Assembly (NCBI GenBank): GCA_001898185.1
Contig: MKTI01000001.1
Span: forward strand, 124,001 to 188,000
DNA length: 64,000 nt
Direction of reading: 5' to 3'
Source of the DNA: Cellulomonas sp. 73-145
GTDB taxonomy: Bacteria > Actinomycetota > Actinomycetes > Actinomycetales > Cellulomonadaceae
This document shows positions 28,352 through 36,742 of the stretch, one piece after another. The first letter of the stretch is position 1; each line of letters starts with the position of its first letter. Under the pieces are notes generated by a model. The model saw only the letters and a program-made list of their open reading frames with translations, was not told the origin of the DNA and did no database searches. The position numbers and the translations under genes are program-made.

Positions 28352-31090
28352 TCAGTGACCGGCCTCGTGCCAGCTGGAACCCGTACCGACCGAGACGTCG
28401 AGCGGCACCTCGAGAGGCCCGCCCGGCACCCGGTCCCCTGCCGCGCCCATCTGCTCGCGGACGAGGGACTCCAGGTCCTGCTCCTCGCCCGGTGCGACCT
28501 CCAGCACCAGCTCATCGTGGACCTGGAGCAGCAGACGGGACCGCAGCCCGCGGCGGGTGAGCTCCCGGTCCACACCGAGCATGGCGATCTTGATCAGGTC
28601 GGCCGCGCTGCCCTGGATCGGTGCGTTCAGGGCCATCCGTTCCGCGGCGTCCCGCCTGGCTCGGTTGTCGCTCGACAGGTCGGGCAGGTACCGACGCCGC
28701 CCGAGGATCGTGGCCGTGTACCCGGTGGCGCGAGCCTCGTCGACCACGCCGGTCAGGTAGTCACGGACCCCACCGAACCGGGAGAAGTAGTCGGCCATCA
28801 GCGCCGACGCCTCCGACACGTCGATCGACAGCTGCTGCGACAGGCCGTACGAGGAGAGCCCGTACGCCAGGCCGTAGCTCATCGCCTTGATCTTGGACCG
28901 CATCGCCGGCGTCACCTGGTCGGTGGGAACCGAGAACACGTGCGAGGCGACGTAGCTGTGCAGGTCCTCACCGCTGCGGAACGCCTCGATCAGCCCCTCG
29001 TCACCCGAGAGGTGCGCCATGATCCGCATCTCGATCTGCGAGTAGTCCGCCGTCAGGAGCGTGGCGAACGGGTCCGTCACCACGAAGGCCCGGCGGATCT
29101 GCCGTCCCGCCTCGGTGCGGATGGGGATGTTCTGCAGGTTCGGGTCCGCGGAGGACAGCCGGCCGGTCGCGGCGATGGTCTGCTGGAACGTCGTGTGGAT
29201 GCGTGAGTCGGGTGCGACCGACCGCAGCAGCCCCTCGACCGTCTGACGCAGCCGGATGGCATCGCGGTGCGCCAGCAGGTGCTCGAGGAACGGGTGCTGG
29301 GTCCGCGCGAACAGGTCGGTCAGCGCCGCCGCGTCGGTGGTGTACCCGGTCTTGATCTTCTTGGTCCGCGGCATGCCGAGCTGGTCGAACAGCACCTCCT
29401 GCAGCTGCTTCGGCGAGCCGAGGTTCACCTCGCGGCCGATCACCGCGTACGCGTCCGCGGCCGCGGCCTGCACCTGGTGGTCGAACTCGCGCTCGAGGCC
29501 GGACAGGTACTCGCCGTCCACGCCGATGCCGGTCCGCTCCATCCGGCTGAGCACCGCCTGCAGCGGCAGCTCCACGTCGTCGAGCAGTCGACGCGCACCG
29601 CGGTCCACCAGCTCGGCTCCGAGCACGTCGGTCAGGTCGCGCACGGCGGCGGCCCGCACGGCTGCCCGGCGGCCCTCGCCGGCACCGTCGAGGGCCAGGT
29701 CCAGCGCCCCCTGGGCGCCGGACGCCCCGTCGTCGGCACCGAGCTCGCGCCGCAGGTAGCCGATCGCGAGGTCCGGGAGGTCGTAGGCGCGCCGGTCCGG
29801 CTGGCACAGGTACGCCGCCAGCTCGGTGTCGAACACCACCCCGGCCAGAGGCAGACCCCGACCCATCAGCGCGTGCCACGATTCCTTGGCGCCGTGCAGG
29901 GACTTGGGCGCCTCCGGGTCCGCCAGCCAGGTCGCCAGCGCGGCTTCGTCCGCGGGGTCGATCTCTGCGAGGTCGAACGCGACCGCCTCCCCCGCCGCGT
30001 CGGCCAGTGCGACGCCCCAGGCGTCACCCCCCGACGGCGCACCGGAGCCGCGGACGTCGACCCCGAGCACCTGGCCGGCGCGGTCCGTCAGCCAGGTCCC
30101 CAGACCGCCCGCCCCGACCGACACGAGGTCCAGCGCTCCACCGGCGACCGGCGCCTGCTCCGGGCGCTCGTCCGGGAGCATCGCGAACAGGCGGTCGCGC
30201 AGAGTCCGGAACTCGAGCTCGTCGAGGATCGTGTGGAGCGCCTGACGGTCCCAGGGGCGTACGGCGAGGTCCTCGGGGCCGAGCGGCAGGTCGAGGTCGT
30301 CCACCAGCCGGTTCAGGCGCCGGTTCAGCTGCACCTGCTCGAGGTTGGCGCGCAGCGACTCACCGGCCTTGCCCGGGATGGTGTCCGCGGCGGCGACGAC
30401 CCCGTCCAGACCGCCGTAGCCGAGCACCCACTTGGCCGCCGTCTTGGGGCCCACCCCCGGCACGCCGGGCAGGTTGTCGCTCGTCTCCCCCACCAGCGCC
30501 GCGAGGTCCGGGTAGAGGTGCGGCGGCAGGCCGTACCGCTCCTCCACGGCCTCGGGCGTCATGCGGCTCAGCTCGGAGACTCCGCGCACCGGGTACAGCA
30601 CCGTGACGTGCGGGCCGACCAGCTGGAACGAGTCCCGGTCGCCGGAGCAGATCAGCACGTCCATGTCCTGGTCACGACCCTGGGAGGCCAGGGTGGCCAG
30701 CACGTCGTCCGCCTCGAAACCGGCCTTCTCCAGGACCTGGATGTGCAGCGTGTCGAGGAGCCTGCGGATGATGTCCACCTGACCGCGGAACGGCTCGGGG
30801 CTCGCGTCGCGGTTCGCCTTGTACTGCTCGTACGTCTCGGAGCGGAACGTGGTCCGACCGACGTCGAACGCGACGGCGACGTGCGTGGGGACCTCGTCGC
30901 GCAGCAGGTTGGCCAGCATCGACGTGAACCCGAACACCGCGTTGGTCGGCTGACCGGTCGACGTGGCGAACTTGTCCACGGGGAGCGCGAAGAAGGCCCG
31001 GTAGGCCATCGAGTGACCGTCGATCAGCAGGAGCCGGGGACGCTGCCCGGGGCCTGGAGCGGTCACGGTCGCTGGCTGCGTCTGGCTCAC
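28352..31090 (-). CDS. polA: DNA polymerase I
   Basis: 912 residues from the GTG at 31090. The 5'-3' exonuclease domain starts with LLLIDGHSMAYRAFFALP and includes ICSGDRDSFQLV and GVPGVGPKTAAKW. The middle domain lacks the DxE of a working 3'-5' exonuclease, as in other actinobacteria. The polymerase domain has motif A (TADYSQIEMRIMAHLS), motif B (RRDAAERMALNAPIQGSAADL) and motif C (QVHDELVLEV). The GTG is preceded by TAGGTT seven bases upstream, suggesting a leaderless transcript. An ATG at 31111 is in frame but overlaps the divergent thioesterase start. Confidence 0.97.
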   Translation of the reverse strand: MSQTQPATVTAPGPGQRPRLLLIDGHSMAYRAFFALPVDKFATSTGQPTNAVFGFTSMLANLLRDEVPTHVAVAFDVGRTTFRSETYEQYKANRDASPEPFRGQVDIIRRLLDTLHIQVLEKAGFEADDVLATLASQGRDQDMDVLICSGDRDSFQLVGPHVTVLYPVRGVSELSRMTPEAVEERYGLPPHLYPDLAALVGETSDNLPGVPGVGPKTAAKWVLGYGGLDGVVAAADTIPGKAGESLRANLEQVQLNRRLNRLVDDLDLPLGPEDLAVRPWDRQALHTILDELEFRTLRDRLFAMLPDERPEQAPVAGGALDLVSVGAGGLGTWLTDRAGQVLGVDVRGSGAPSGGDAWGVALADAAGEAVAFDLAEIDPADEAALATWLADPEAPKSLHGAKESWHALMGRGLPLAGVVFDTELAAYLCQPDRRAYDLPDLAIGYLRRELGADDGASGAQGALDLALDGAGEGRRAAVRAAAVRDLTDVLGAELVDRGARRLLDDVELPLQAVLSRMERTGIGVDGEYLSGLEREFDHQVQAAAADAYAVIGREVNLGSPKQLQEVLFDQLGMPRTKKIKTGYTTDAAALTDLFARTQHPFLEHLLAHRDAIRLRQTVEGLLRSVAPDSRIHTTFQQTIAATGRLSSADPNLQNIPIRTEAGRQIRRAFVVTDPFATLLTADYSQIEMRIMAHLSGDEGLIEAFRSGEDLHSYVASHVFSVPTDQVTPAMRSKIKAMSYGLAYGLSSYGLSQQLSIDVSEASALMADYFSRFGGVRDYLTGVVDEARATGYTATILGRRRYLPDLSSDNRARRDAAERMALNAPIQGSAADLIKIAMLGVDRELTRRGLRSRLLLQVHDELVLEVAPGEEQDLESLVREQMGAAGDRVPGGPLEVPLDVSVGTGSSWHEAGH

Positions 31091-31109
31091 GGGTGCCAAC
31101 CTATCTGCC

Positions 31110-31502
31110 ATGTCCGACACCGCCTCGACCGCCGGAACCCTCCTCGAACGCATGGGCATCGAGGTGACCCTGGTGACCGCGGAGCGCGCCGAGGGACGCA
31201 TGCCCGTCGCCGGCAACACCCAGCCGTTCGGGCTGCTGCACGGTGGCGCCTCCGCGGTGCTCGCCGAGACGCTCGCGTCGTTCGCCGCGCAGCGGCACGC
31301 CGGGGAAGGCCGCGCGACCGTGGGGATCGAGCTGAACGCCACCCACCACCGCTTGGCCCGTGAGGGCTGGGTGCACGCGGTGGCGACCGCCGTGCACCTG
31401 GGTCGTTCGCTGGCGACCTACGAGGTGACGGTGGACGACGACGGCGGACGACGGCTCTGCACCGCCCGGGTGACCTGCATGCTGATCGACATCCGCGCCT
31501 GA
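31110..31502 (+). CDS. PaaI-type hotdog thioesterase
   Basis: 130 residues with the hotdog pattern NTQPFGLLHGGASAVLAETLAS, which contains the HGG and catalytic Glu positions of the PaaI/YbgC-like group. VGIELNATHHR and a terminal strand ARVTCMLI follow. Likely hydrolyses acyl- or aryl-CoA thioesters. It is divergent from polA, with the two starts about 20 bp apart. Its 3' end overlaps the convergent GNAT gene by 85 bp. Confidence 0.9.
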   Translation: MSDTASTAGTLLERMGIEVTLVTAERAEGRMPVAGNTQPFGLLHGGASAVLAETLASFAAQRHAGEGRATVGIELNATHHRLAREGWVHAVATAVHLGRSLATYEVTVDDDGGRRLCTARVTCMLIDIRA

Positions 31503-32131
31503 CGGGCGCCGTGGGTCCCGGTCGCCGCCACGGGGGCGAGCGGGTCCTCCTCCCGCGCACGGGCCTGGCGGCGACGGGCGATCAGGTCCTCGAGACCGTG
31601 CCGCGAGGATCGCCGGCCGGCGCCGGCCGACGTGACCGGGTCCTGGGTCAGGCGCCGCGCGAGCGCGGCCGTCGTGACGACGCGATGGGCGGCGGCCGGC
31701 GCGAACCCCGCCTGCGCCAGGAACCTGTGCATGCCCCGGGCTCCCGGCAGCGGGGACGCGAACACCTCGAGCGCGCCGGCCTGGTCGGCGATGTCGACAG
31801 CAGCCAGCAGCAGGGCGTGGCCCAGTCCGCGACGACGAGCGCTCTGGCGCACGTACAGGGACTCCAGGGTGAGGACGACGGCGTCGGTGAACGGTCCGGG
31901 GCCGACGATGCGCGCCAGCAGGAGGCCGTCGACCCTCTCGTCGAGCGTCGCGACGACGATCACGCCGCCGGGGGCGTTGAGCAGCATCAACAGCTGCTCG
32001 CGCAGCCGAACCGGGTCATCCGTGCAGAGCTGCGCGCCGACCATGAGCTCCGCCCGCGCCTCCAGGCACAGGCTGACGAGCTCGGTGACGTCCTCGACGC
32101 GGGCTGTTCTGGTCAGGACACCTGGACGCAC
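31418..32131 (-). CDS. GNAT-family N-acetyltransferase
   Basis: 237 residues from a GTG at 32131 with GAGGAGG upstream. The GNAT core spans residues 5-155, with the acetyl-CoA loop LYVRQSARRRGLGHALLLAAVDIA and HRFLAQAGFAPAAAHRVV. The remaining C-terminal 75 residues are basic, low-complexity and partly antisense to the thioesterase gene. The functional protein probably needs only the core. The substrate is unknown. It is downstream of the ANTAR regulator on the same strand. Confidence 0.82.
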   Translation of the reverse strand: MRPGVLTRTARVEDVTELVSLCLEARAELMVGAQLCTDDPVRLREQLLMLLNAPGGVIVVATLDERVDGLLLARIVGPGPFTDAVVLTLESLYVRQSARRRGLGHALLLAAVDIADQAGALEVFASPLPGARGMHRFLAQAGFAPAAAHRVVTTAALARRLTQDPVTSAGAGRRSSRHGLEDLIARRRQARAREEDPLAPVAATGTHGARQARMSISMQVTRAVQSRRPPSSSTVTS

Positions 32132-32273
32132 GGCTGCTCGTACCTCCTCGCAGGGACCGGCTCTGGCCGCGGCTCACTGTGCCCCCGCGGTGCGCCTCGA
32201 CGATCATGGACCACTGTCCACCTCGAGGGCCAGTCCCACTTCGGGGGGACGCGCGGCACAAGGCCGCACGAGC

Positions 32274-32957
32274 TCAGGAGGCGCTGCCCCCGCCGACCTG
32301 CTCGATGACGGCGTCGGCGACCTCGCGCATCGTCAGCCGCCGGTCCATCGACGTCTTCTGGATCCAGCGGAACGACTCCGGCTCCGTCAGGCCCATCTTG
32401 GTCATCAGCAGACCCTTGGCACGGTCCACGCGCTTGCGGGTCTCGAACCGCTCCGCAAGGTCGGCGACCTCCGACTCGAGCGCCGTGATCTGCGCGTAGC
32501 GGGAGATCGCGATCTCGACCGCCGGCAGCAGGTCCGCCGGGCTGAACGGCTTGACGACGTACGCCATCGCGCCGGCGTCACGAGCCCGCTCGACCAGGTC
32601 GGTCTGGGAGAACGCCGTCAGCAGCACGACCGGCGCGAGGTGCGCCTTGCCGATCTTCTCGGCCGCGGAGATGCCGTCGAGGACGGGCATCTTCACGTCC
32701 ATCACGACGACGTCCGGCTTGAGCTCTGTGGCGAGCGCGAAGGCCTCCTCGCCGTTCCCCGCCTCGCCGACGACCTCGAAACCGGCGTCCCGCAGCGTCT
32801 CGACGACGTCCATGCGGATCAGCGCCTCGTCCTCGGCGACCACCGCGCGTCGCGCGGGCCGGGCCGCCGGCGCCGGGCGCTCGGCCTCGGTGCGGGTCGG
32901 GGTGGTCAGGTCGAGGTCGGCTGCCGCGCCGGGCGTGTCCTTCGGGCTCACGGGCAC
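32274..32957 (-). CDS. pdtaR: ANTAR-domain response regulator (PdtaR-like)
   Basis: 227 residues: a disordered N-terminus (1-37), a receiver domain (VVAEDEALIRMDVVETL, phospho-acceptor Asp in VVVMDVKMP, PVVLLTAFS, YVVKPFSPADL) and a C-terminal ANTAR RNA-binding domain (RFETRKRVDRAKGLLMTKMGLTEPESFRWIQKTSMD). ANTAR proteins bind paired hairpins in nascent RNA and prevent termination. The mycobacterial counterpart PdtaR is phosphorylated by PdtaS and also sits near polA. No kinase gene is adjacent here. Confidence 0.93.
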   Translation of the reverse strand: MPVSPKDTPGAAADLDLTTPTRTEAERPAPAARPARRAVVAEDEALIRMDVVETLRDAGFEVVGEAGNGEEAFALATELKPDVVVMDVKMPVLDGISAAEKIGKAHLAPVVLLTAFSQTDLVERARDAGAMAYVVKPFSPADLLPAVEIAISRYAQITALESEVADLAERFETRKRVDRAKGLLMTKMGLTEPESFRWIQKTSMDRRLTMREVADAVIEQVGGGSAS

Positions 32958-33044
32958 AGCCTAGTCGGCGTCGTGGCCAGGGCCTCCGTGCCGCTCACGA
33001 CCGCCGCTGTGGGCCTCGCCACTGGCACTATCCTTCGCAGCACG

Positions 33045-33118
33045 GCCCCGATAGCCCAACCGGCAGAGGCGTTCGGCTCAAACCCGATCCAGTGTGGGTT
33101 CGAATCCCACTCGGGGCA
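33045..33118 (+). tRNA. tRNA with CAA anticodon (Leu), short variable loop
   Basis: Acceptor arms GCCCCGA and TCGGGGC pair perfectly, with discriminator A at 33118. The D-arm has a 3-bp GCC/GGC stem and an 11-nt loop containing GG. The anticodon loop CTCAAAC gives CAA, and the T-arm is GTGGG-TTCGAAT-CCCAC. The anticodon stem has a T-T mismatch at its base. The variable loop is 5 nt (CCAGT), whereas bacterial tRNA-Leu normally has a long variable arm. CCA is not fully encoded (CCC follows). It marks the border between core genome and metal island. Confidence 0.88.
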
Positions 33119-33376
33119 CCCCCTGACCTGCGACGATGCACCTTCGTGGAAGATACGTGGAAGATCATTTCTCGAGGCCACGCTGCTGCTGGCGGTCTTG
33201 GACACAGCAGCGACCGACCACCATGGGCTGCTGACGAGAGGCGCCGGGTCCTGCACGCCTCTACTCGCGCGGCATCGAACGACCGTCTTCGTCGCGGCCG
33301 TCTGCTGACAGCGGACGGCCGATGGGCTGGGCCGGGTCCGAGCCCAGCCCGTCGATCCCCGACCCCCCGACGGCGT
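33119..33376. other. Gene-free stretch after the tRNA
   Basis: I see no gene. TGGAAGAT occurs twice, 11 bp apart (about 33147-33166), and the hairpin listed separately lies at 33324-33350. It may be debris of an integration event, but no integrase fragment or attachment repeat is recognisable. Confidence 0.5.
33324..33350. terminator. 9-bp hairpin
   Basis: Perfect arms at 33324-33332 and 33342-33350 with a 9-nt loop, 27 bp beyond the stop of the oxidoreductase remnant. It was probably that gene's terminator. Confidence 0.6.
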
Positions 33377-33529
33377 TCAGACGCGCGGGCGGTCGTACTC
33401 GGTTACCCATGCCTGGGCTGCGACCTGCACCGCGTCCCACGGAGACCCGAGCGGCGGTGTGTAGGACATGTCGAGCTCGCTGATCGCGTCGACCGGCATG
33501 TCATGGAACAAGGCTGCGGCGTAGACATC
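33377..33529 (-). pseudogene. C-terminal remnant of FAD/NAD-dependent disulfide oxidoreductase
   Basis: About 50 residues read DVYAAALFHDMPVDAISELDMSYTPPLGSPWDAVQVAAQAW, split here by family blocks: DVYAAALFHDMPVDAISEL, then DMSYTPPLGSPWDAVQ. This matches the terminal dimerisation segment of CoA-disulfide-reductase-like flavoproteins often found in actinobacterial ars clusters. The FAD and NAD domains (over 400 residues) are absent. It is joined head to head with the arsC remnant at about 33524-33529, where both lose their N-terminal parts. The in-frame extension upstream is only antisense of arsC. Confidence 0.75.
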
Positions 33530-33745
33530 TCCCACGAGTTCCCCAAGCCCCGGACCGATGAGGTCGTGCGCGCCGCGGACGTCGTCATCACCATGGGGTG
33601 CGGGGACGCCTGCCCGATCTTCCAAGGCAAGCGCTACGAGGACTGGGTACTCGACGACCCCGCCGACCTGGACCTGGACGGCGTACGGCGCGTGCGCGAC
33701 GAGATCGAGCGGCGCGTCCACCAAATCCTCGACCAGCTCGGCGTC
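33524..33745 (+). pseudogene. arsC: C-terminal half of arsenate reductase (ArsC, LMW-phosphatase type)
   Basis: About 74 residues: DISHEFPKPRTDEVVRAADV, VITMGCGDACPIFQGKRYED, then WVLDDPADLDLDGVRRV and RDEIERRVHQILDQLGV. These are the conserved second half of thioredoxin-dependent actinobacterial arsenate reductases. The N-terminal P-loop (CX5R) and first half are missing, so it cannot work. Reading continues open to 33880 with unrelated residues. The position next to an oxidoreductase remnant indicates a former divergent ars gene pair that lost its middle by deletion. Confidence 0.8.
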
Positions 33746-33966
33746 GGCGCGCACAGCTCGCTGTGTCCACCCGCGTCGCCCTCGCGCGGGTGGACGGTGC
33801 GTGCCAGACCCGGTGACGGAGCGCGTCGGGCGCACCCGTCGCCCGTTCCTGTCAGCTCTCGACCGTTCCCACAAGCGTGAGGATGTCGGGCAGTCAGCGA
33901 CACCGGTTGCTCGGACCTGCTCACCTTGGGCCTCGCTCCCCGCCGACCGGCGTCCCGCCTAGTCAG
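33746..33966. other. Gene-free stretch downstream of arsC remnant
   Basis: No credible coding sequence or RNA seen. The region ends at the stop of the small CDF gene. Confidence 0.5.
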
Positions 33967-34644
33967 TCACGAGCCGTTCTCGTCATCGTCCTCGTGTTCG
34001 TCGTCGAGGCTCTCCAGGACCTCGAAGGGTGACTCCAGCTCACCGCCCCAGGCTTCCCTCCCCTCGCGGAACGCGAGGAACGCGACGACCAGCGCCGCGA
34101 GCGAGTCCGCCCAGGTCCAGCCGAAGAGCGTGTTGGCCAGCAGGCCGATCAGCACCGTGCCGGACAGGTACACGCACAGCAGCAGCTGCTTGGCATCGGC
34201 CTGCACGGACAGCGAACCGAGCTCGCGGCCCGTGCGGGTCTCGACCCACGCCAGCACCGGCATGACGACCAGGCTCGCGGTCGAGATGGCGATCCCCAGC
34301 GGGCTGTGCTCGACCGCTCCGTGACCCGCCAGCGACAGCGCGGCATCGACCGTGATGTAGGCGGCAAGGGCGAAGAACGCGACCGCGATGGCCTTGACGG
34401 TCACCCGCTCCCACCGCTCGGGGTCCTTGCGGGTGAACTGCCAGGCGACCGCGACCGCCGAGGCGACCTCGATCACCGAGTCCAGGCCGAACCCGATCAG
34501 CGCAGCCGACGAGGCCATCGACCCGGCCGTGATGGCCACGGCCGCCTCGATGACGTTGTAGGTGATCGTGAACCCCACGATCCATCGCACGCGCCGGTGC
34601 AGCACCTGTCGGCGGGCGGGCGCCAGGGTGTTCGGCGTCGTCAT
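33967..34644 (-). CDS. Cation diffusion facilitator-like transporter
   Basis: 225 residues with about six membrane helices. Helix 2 contains GFGLDSVIEVASA and helix 5 contains FGWTWADSLAALVVA, the acidic metal positions of the CDF fold. It lacks the cytoplasmic C-terminal domain of classical CDFs and ends in an acidic tail (DDEHEDDDENGS) that may bind metal. It lies 12 bp downstream of a full-length CDF gene, so both are probably co-expressed under the ArsR-type sensor upstream. Cobalt, zinc or cadmium export is plausible. Confidence 0.85.
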   Translation of the reverse strand: MTTPNTLAPARRQVLHRRVRWIVGFTITYNVIEAAVAITAGSMASSAALIGFGLDSVIEVASAVAVAWQFTRKDPERWERVTVKAIAVAFFALAAYITVDAALSLAGHGAVEHSPLGIAISTASLVVMPVLAWVETRTGRELGSLSVQADAKQLLLCVYLSGTVLIGLLANTLFGWTWADSLAALVVAFLAFREGREAWGGELESPFEVLESLDDEHEDDDENGS

Positions 34645-34656
34645 CAGGAGTCCGTT

Positions 34657-35589
34657 CTAGGAGTGTGTCGGGGCTTCGTGGGTCGCGTGGCCGCCGGGTT
34701 CCAGCTGGAAGGTGGAGTGTTCGACGCTGACGTCGAACCGGCCGGCCACGCACTGTTGGAGGTCGTCGAGAATCCGGGGGGCGTGCCCGTAGTCGAAGCA
34801 GTCGTCGCTGACCACGACGTGCGCGGACAGGGTTGGCAGTCCGGTAGCGACCAGGGAGGCGTGAAGGTCGTGCACGGACACGACGTGGTCCACCTGCAAG
34901 ATCCGAGCCCGGACGGCGTCGAGGTCCAGCCCGGGCGGGGTCGCTTCGAGGAGCACGTTGCCGGTTTCGATCAGCAGCTTCAGCGCCCGCGGCACGATCA
35001 GCGCACCGATCAGCAGACCGGCCACCGCATCCGCCCGCTGCCACCCCGTGGTGGCGATCACGACCGCGGCAGCGATCACCCCGACCGACCCCAGCGCGTC
35101 GTTGAGCACCTCGAGGAACGCCGCGCGCATGTTGAAGCTGGCGGACCGCCCAGCAGACAGCACCAGCATCGACGCCAGGTTCCCCACCAGTCCGATCACC
35201 CCGAAGACCACGAGCTCGACGGATGCCACCTCCGGCGGACGGACCAGCCGCTGGACGCCCTCGACGAGCACGAACACCCCGACGGCCAGCAGCACCGCGG
35301 CCTGGCCGCCTGCGGCCAGCACCTCGACCCGGCGCAACCCCCACGTCCGGCGTGAGGTCGCCGGCCGCAGGCTCAACGACGCAGCAGTCAGCGCGATCGC
35401 GAGCCCCGCGACGTCGGTCAGCATGTGCGCGGTGTCGACGAGCAGGGCCAGTGACCCGGTGAAGAATGCGCCGAATCCCTGCGCCAGGAGGATCGCCGCA
35501 GTGATCGCGAGCGCCAGGCCCAGCCGACGACGGTGATCGTCCGCACCCGACGAGGCGTGGATGGCGTCGGAGTGATCGTGAGCCGTCAC
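34657..35589 (-). CDS. CDF-family heavy metal exporter (CzcD-like)
   Basis: 310 residues from a GTG at 35589 that overlaps the regulator's stop (GTGA). It starts VTAHDHSDAIHASSGADDHRRRLGLALAITAAILLAQ. Metal-site helix 2 carries LLVDTAHMLTDVAGLAIAL (HxxxD) and helix 5 LEVLNDALGSVGVIAAAVV (DxxxD-like). The cytoplasmic C-terminal domain runs from about residue 215 to 300 with HVVSVHDLHASLVATGLPTLSAHVV. The pattern suits Zn/Cd/Co export by proton antiport. Coupling to a Cys-rich ArsR sensor favours Cd, Pb or Zn. Confidence 0.92.
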   Translation of the reverse strand: MTAHDHSDAIHASSGADDHRRRLGLALAITAAILLAQGFGAFFTGSLALLVDTAHMLTDVAGLAIALTAASLSLRPATSRRTWGLRRVEVLAAGGQAAVLLAVGVFVLVEGVQRLVRPPEVASVELVVFGVIGLVGNLASMLVLSAGRSASFNMRAAFLEVLNDALGSVGVIAAAVVIATTGWQRADAVAGLLIGALIVPRALKLLIETGNVLLEATPPGLDLDAVRARILQVDHVVSVHDLHASLVATGLPTLSAHVVVSDDCFDYGHAPRILDDLQQCVAGRFDVSVEHSTFQLEPGGHATHEAPTHS

Positions 35590-35990
35590 GAGGCAGGCCC
35601 GCTCGCATGCCCGAGGGACGCAGTCCCGTCCATTCCGTAGACCGGGCACAACGCCACTGCATCGCCGGTCAGGCTCAGGAGACGCTCCGCAGCCGCGAGC
35701 AGCTCCAGCGTCGCCTCGGGATGGGTCAGCGAGAAGATCGACGCCCGCCCACGTGGCCGGGACTCGACCAGCCCGCAGTCCCGCAGACAGGCCAGGTGCT
35801 TGGAGACCGTCGACTGCGCGAGACCCAGGTGCTCGGTCAGCTCGACGACGCGGTGCTCACCGAGGGACAGGTGCCGCACGATCGACAACCGTGCCGGCTC
35901 CGAAAAGCCATGGAACAAGCACGCCGCAGCAGCAAGCCCGACCTCCGCCCCCGGGCCGGAACCGAGCGCATCCGATCCCTCATCTCGCAT
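35586..35990 (-). CDS. ArsR-family metal sensor (CmtR-like)
   Basis: 134 residues from the ATG at 35990 (MRDEGSDALG), with AGGTG upstream; a GTG two codons earlier is the alternative. It has a winged HTH with recognition helix LAQSTVSKHLACLRDCGLVESRPRGR. The two cysteines in HLACLRDCGL (C68, C72) match Cys57 and Cys61 of mycobacterial CmtR, and ALCPVYG (C115) could supply the third Cd/Pb ligand. It heads an operon with two CDF exporters, which would be derepressed by metal. Confidence 0.9.
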   Translation of the reverse strand: MRDEGSDALGSGPGAEVGLAAAACLFHGFSEPARLSIVRHLSLGEHRVVELTEHLGLAQSTVSKHLACLRDCGLVESRPRGRASIFSLTHPEATLELLAAAERLLSLTGDAVALCPVYGMDGTASLGHASGPAS

Positions 35991-35997
35991 CGTCACC

Positions 35998-36014
35998 TAG
36001 CGATGATAGCGCTA
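35998..36014. promoter_or_regulatory. Putative operator/promoter of the CmtR-like operon
   Basis: TAGCG repeated directly, with the 8-bp palindrome TAGCGCTA at the right end, lies just upstream of the sensor gene. A -10-like TATCAT is on the minus strand (plus 36003-36008). The position suggests auto-repression. Confidence 0.4.
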
Positions 36015-36115
36015 CGGACGGCAAGCGCGATCCAGGTCTCGCGACCCCGGATGTGCGGAGATGATCGGGCCAGCGCCATTACACCCCCCGCATCGACAAC
36101 CGCTTCAGCGTGGGC

Positions 36116-36742
36116 TTACAGGTGAGAGGTGACTTCCTTGAGCAGCGCGTCGGGCGCGAGGTACATGGACGGGTACTCGGCGGACCAGACCTGCTTGCCG
36201 GCCGTGTTGATCAGGACGAAGCCGTGGCCGGGCAAGCCGGCGTGCATTCCCTTGCCGAGCACGTTGTAGGCCTTGGAGACCTTGCCGTCATCGAGGTAGA
36301 AGGCGGACTTGACGCCGATGCGCTCGCGATCAGGATTGATCTGGTCGGCGGTGTTCATCACGATCGGCAAGATGGTGATGCCCGCGGTCGCGAATGCCGG
36401 GTCCTGCTCGATCTTCTGCATCTGCACGAGGCACGCGTCGCAGCCGGCGCCTTCGCTGAAGTAGAGGAGCACGGGCTTGCCGCGCAGCGCGGACAGCGTG
36501 GCGGACGTCCCGTCCGTGGCGGTCAAAGTGAAGTCGGGTGCCATGCGCGTGGCGACGTCCTGGGTGGGCCGACCCGACAGCAGACCGGCGGTGACCAGGC
36601 CGGCCACGACGAGCACCCCGACCACCCCGGCTGCGATGCGGGTGATGCGGTGGCGCCGCTCGGCGGCGACACGCGCCTTGAGTGCCGCAGCGACGACCTC
36701 CTGGCGGTGCTGGTCTCGCTTGACGGCAGATCCTGAGGTCAT
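36116..36742 (-). CDS. Membrane-anchored AhpC/TSA-like redoxin
   Basis: 208 residues from the ATG at 36742, which overlaps the upstream CcdA-like gene's stop. A cytoplasmic basic N-terminus is followed by one membrane helix (TRIAAGVVGVLVVAGLVTAGLL, given here as TRIAAGVVGVLVVAG and onward). The extracytoplasmic thioredoxin-fold domain has APDFTLTATDGTSATLSALRG and the redox motif GAGCDACLVQMQ (CxxC: C-D-A-C). It probably accepts electrons from the CcdA-like membrane partner to reduce or protect envelope thiols. Third gene of a glutaredoxin/CcdA/redoxin operon preceded by a CopR-type box. Confidence 0.85.
   Translation of the reverse strand: MTSGSAVKRDQHRQEVVAAALKARVAAERRHRITRIAAGVVGVLVVAGLVTAGLLSGRPTQDVATRMAPDFTLTATDGTSATLSALRGKPVLLYFSEGAGCDACLVQMQKIEQDPAFATAGITILPIVMNTADQINPDRERIGVKSAFYLDDGKVSKAYNVLGKGMHAGLPGHGFVLINTAGKQVWSAEYPSMYLAPDALLKEVTSHL

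Noticed and set aside
33377..33874. 165-codon minus-strand frame as an intact gene
   Set aside because: Only its last 50 residues resemble an oxidoreductase; the rest is antisense of the arsC remnant, so it is treated as a pseudogene fragment.
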